Assembly (NCBI GenBank): GCA_024742355.1
Contig: JANSYM010000010.1
Coordinates: 118,958 to 182,957 of the forward strand
Origin: Hyphomonadaceae bacterium
GTDB taxonomy: Bacteria; Pseudomonadota; Alphaproteobacteria; Caulobacterales; Hyphomonadaceae
Direction: 5' to 3'
DNA: 64,000 bases
How positions within the stretch are numbered: the first letter of the stretch is position 1; each line of letters begins with the position of its first letter. Made by a program: the position numbers and the translations under genes. The notes below the pieces were generated by a model. That model was not told the DNA's origin and made no database searches. It was given only the letters and a program-made list of their open reading frames with translations. Below, piece after piece: positions 62,694 through 64,000 of the stretch.

Positions 62694-64000
62694 ATGGCCG
62701 ACCATTCCTATGATTATGATCTCTTCGTGATTGGCGGTGGCTCGGGCGGTGTCCGCGCGGCGCGGATCGCGGCCGGGCACGGCGCCAAAGTGGCGCTGGC
62801 GGAAGAGTATCGCATGGGTGGCACCTGCGTGATCCGCGGCTGTGTGCCGAAGAAGTTCATGGTCTATGCCAGCGATTACGGTCGCAAGCTGGAAGAAGCG
62901 CAGAAGTTCGGCTGGGACGTCAAAGTCGGCGATTTCGACTTCCCGGGCTTCATGGCCAACCTGCATGCGGAAGTCGATCGCTTGTCGGGCCTGTATATGA
63001 GCGGTCAGGTCAATGCCGGGGTGGATGTGTTCGAGGAGCGTGCTGAGTTTGTCGACGCCCATACTTTGAAACTCAAAACCAGCGGCAAGACGATTACAGC
63101 CGACAAGATCCTCGTCGCGGTGGGTGGCTCGCCGTGGCGTCCGTCATCAGACGAGCTGCCGGGCGTCGAGCACACGATCACATCCGATGGTGTGTTCCAG
63201 CTGACCGAGCTACCCAAGCATATGGTCATTGCGGGCGGCGGTTATATCGCTTGCGAATTTGCCCACGTTTTCGCGGGCCTCGGCGTTGAGACCTGTCTGG
63301 TTTATCGCAGCGACACCGTGCTGCGCGGTTTCGACATGGATATCCGTACTGAAGTGCATGAAGGTCTGAAAGAGGCCGGCGTGCGTGTGATCACCAACTC
63401 TGTCTTCGAGTCGATCGAGAAGACGGACAATGCCGAAACACCGCTGCATCTCAAACTCGACAATGGCATGACGTTGGATGCGGATGTGGTGATGATGGCG
63501 GTCGGTCGCCGTCCGCACATTGATGGGCTAGGGCTGAACAAGGCTGGCGTTAAGGTCGGTGACCGTCATGAGATTGTCGTCGATGCCTATTCCAAGACCA
63601 ATGTTGATAATATTTGGGCGGTCGGCGATGTCACGCGCCGCGCCGAGTTGACCCCGGTTGCGATCCGCGAAGGACACGCGTTCGCCGATACCGAATTTGG
63701 CGGCAACCCGCGCACCTTCGATCATGACAAGATTGCCACGGCCGTCTTCACCCAGCCGGAAGTCGGGACGGTTGGCCTCGCCGAACATGATGCGCGCAAG
63801 CAGTTCGGCGACATTGATGTCTACAAGACCAAGTTCCGGCCGATGAAGAACATGCTCAATGGCAAGATAGAGCGCGTCTTCATGAAAGTCATCGTCCGCC
63901 AGTCTGACCAGGTCGTGGTCGGCGCACACATTGTCTCGCCGGATGCGGGCGAGATGATTCAAATGCTGGGCATCGCCATCAAGATGGGTGCAACGAAGCA
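62694..64000 (+). CDS. gor: Glutathione-disulfide reductase (3' end outside the window)
   Basis: A flavoprotein disulfide reductase that keeps glutathione reduced with NADPH. About 435 residues are visible and the frame is still open at the window edge. The FAD fold DLFVIGGGSGGVRAARIA, the redox pair C45/C50 in GGTCVIRGCVPKK, the NADPH fold GGGYIACEFAHVFAGLG, and the second FAD motif AVGDVTRR are intact. The expected HPT-containing dimerisation end is outside. It begins 59 bases after rpiA with AAGGA before the ATG. Confidence 0.93.
   Translation, partial: MADHSYDYDLFVIGGGSGGVRAARIAAGHGAKVALAEEYRMGGTCVIRGCVPKKFMVYASDYGRKLEEAQKFGWDVKVGDFDFPGFMANLHAEVDRLSGLYMSGQVNAGVDVFEERAEFVDAHTLKLKTSGKTITADKILVAVGGSPWRPSSDELPGVEHTITSDGVFQLTELPKHMVIAGGGYIACEFAHVFAGLGVETCLVYRSDTVLRGFDMDIRTEVHEGLKEAGVRVITNSVFESIEKTDNAETPLHLKLDNGMTLDADVVMMAVGRRPHIDGLGLNKAGVKVGDRHEIVVDAYSKTNVDNIWAVGDVTRRAELTPVAIREGHAFADTEFGGNPRTFDHDKIATAVFTQPEVGTVGLAEHDARKQFGDIDVYKTKFRPMKNMLNGKIERVFMKVIVRQSDQVVVGAHIVSPDAGEMIQMLGIAIKMGATK

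Noticed and set aside
1..64000. CRISPR arrays, insertion sequences or prophage
   Set aside because: No regularly spaced repeats, transposase, integrase or phage structural genes were seen.

Overview
The window is a GC-rich, gene-dense bacterial chromosome segment with no phage, insertion sequence, integrase, rRNA or CRISPR array. Protein types point to a marine-type alphaproteobacterium, most likely near the Caulobacterales/Hyphomonadaceae: UrcA, RlmJ, an alr-mlaE-mlaF run, HxlR/OsmC genes, many lipoproteins and secreted peptidases, a PopA-like degenerate GGDEF protein and GANTC sites in intergenic DNA. The genus cannot be fixed from the sequence alone. Both ends cut genes: radA on the left and glutathione reductase on the right.

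Layout. 1-10 kb: radA, an UrcA gene, a sphingosine-phosphate-lyase-like PLP enzyme, tRNA-Phe, a VWA lipoprotein, a small redox regulon (OsmC, HxlR regulator, tautomerase) sharing a palindromic operator half-site, and a large tricorn-type peptidase. 10-19 kb, minus strand: a complete selenocysteine locus in the order selA, selB, tRNA-Sec(UCA), a thioredoxin-like fusion protein, a UGSC selenoprotein, a flavoprotein-SelD fusion, and a methyltransferase. 19-29 kb: FabY-like ketosynthase, an RND efflux pair, an acyl-CoA synthetase, xseA. 29-39 kb: purD and an ACT protein, an aminoglycoside-phosphotransferase-like kinase with a hotdog protein, a small gene under a Fur-box-like palindrome, secreted hydrolases, an OmpA-like lipoprotein, a thioesterase. 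39-50 kb: rlmJ, M28 peptidase, pirin, a uracil-DNA glycosylase family protein, leucine dehydrogenase family, mlaF-mlaE-alr, dnaB. 50-64 kb: mfd, PopA-like protein, an AMACR-type enzyme, a DUF374 acyltransferase, a secreted protein, a flavin reductase, an AT-rich intergenic region with palindromes, then glmU, rpiA and gor.

The central result is the selenium locus. A conventional gene caller would split the UGSC protein at an in-frame TGA (13432-13434) into two short ORFs. Read through, it gives one 172-residue protein with a U-G-S-C motif at residue 93 and a bacterial-type SECIS hairpin directly downstream. The machinery to decode UGA and the only visible client sit together, with a dithiol (CETC) thioredoxin-like protein 14 bases upstream of the client. 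That is a candidate redox pair in a presumably aerobic organism that shows no other selenoprotein in this window.

Other regulatory signals worth reading are the HxlR-type palindromes at 5450 and 6259, a Fur-box-like palindrome at 33412, a consensus DnaA box between dnaB and mfd, a dyad shared by the efflux operon and the flavin reductase, and a TGTTCAT array near 59.8 kb. All functions are inferred from sequence recognition; no database search was possible.
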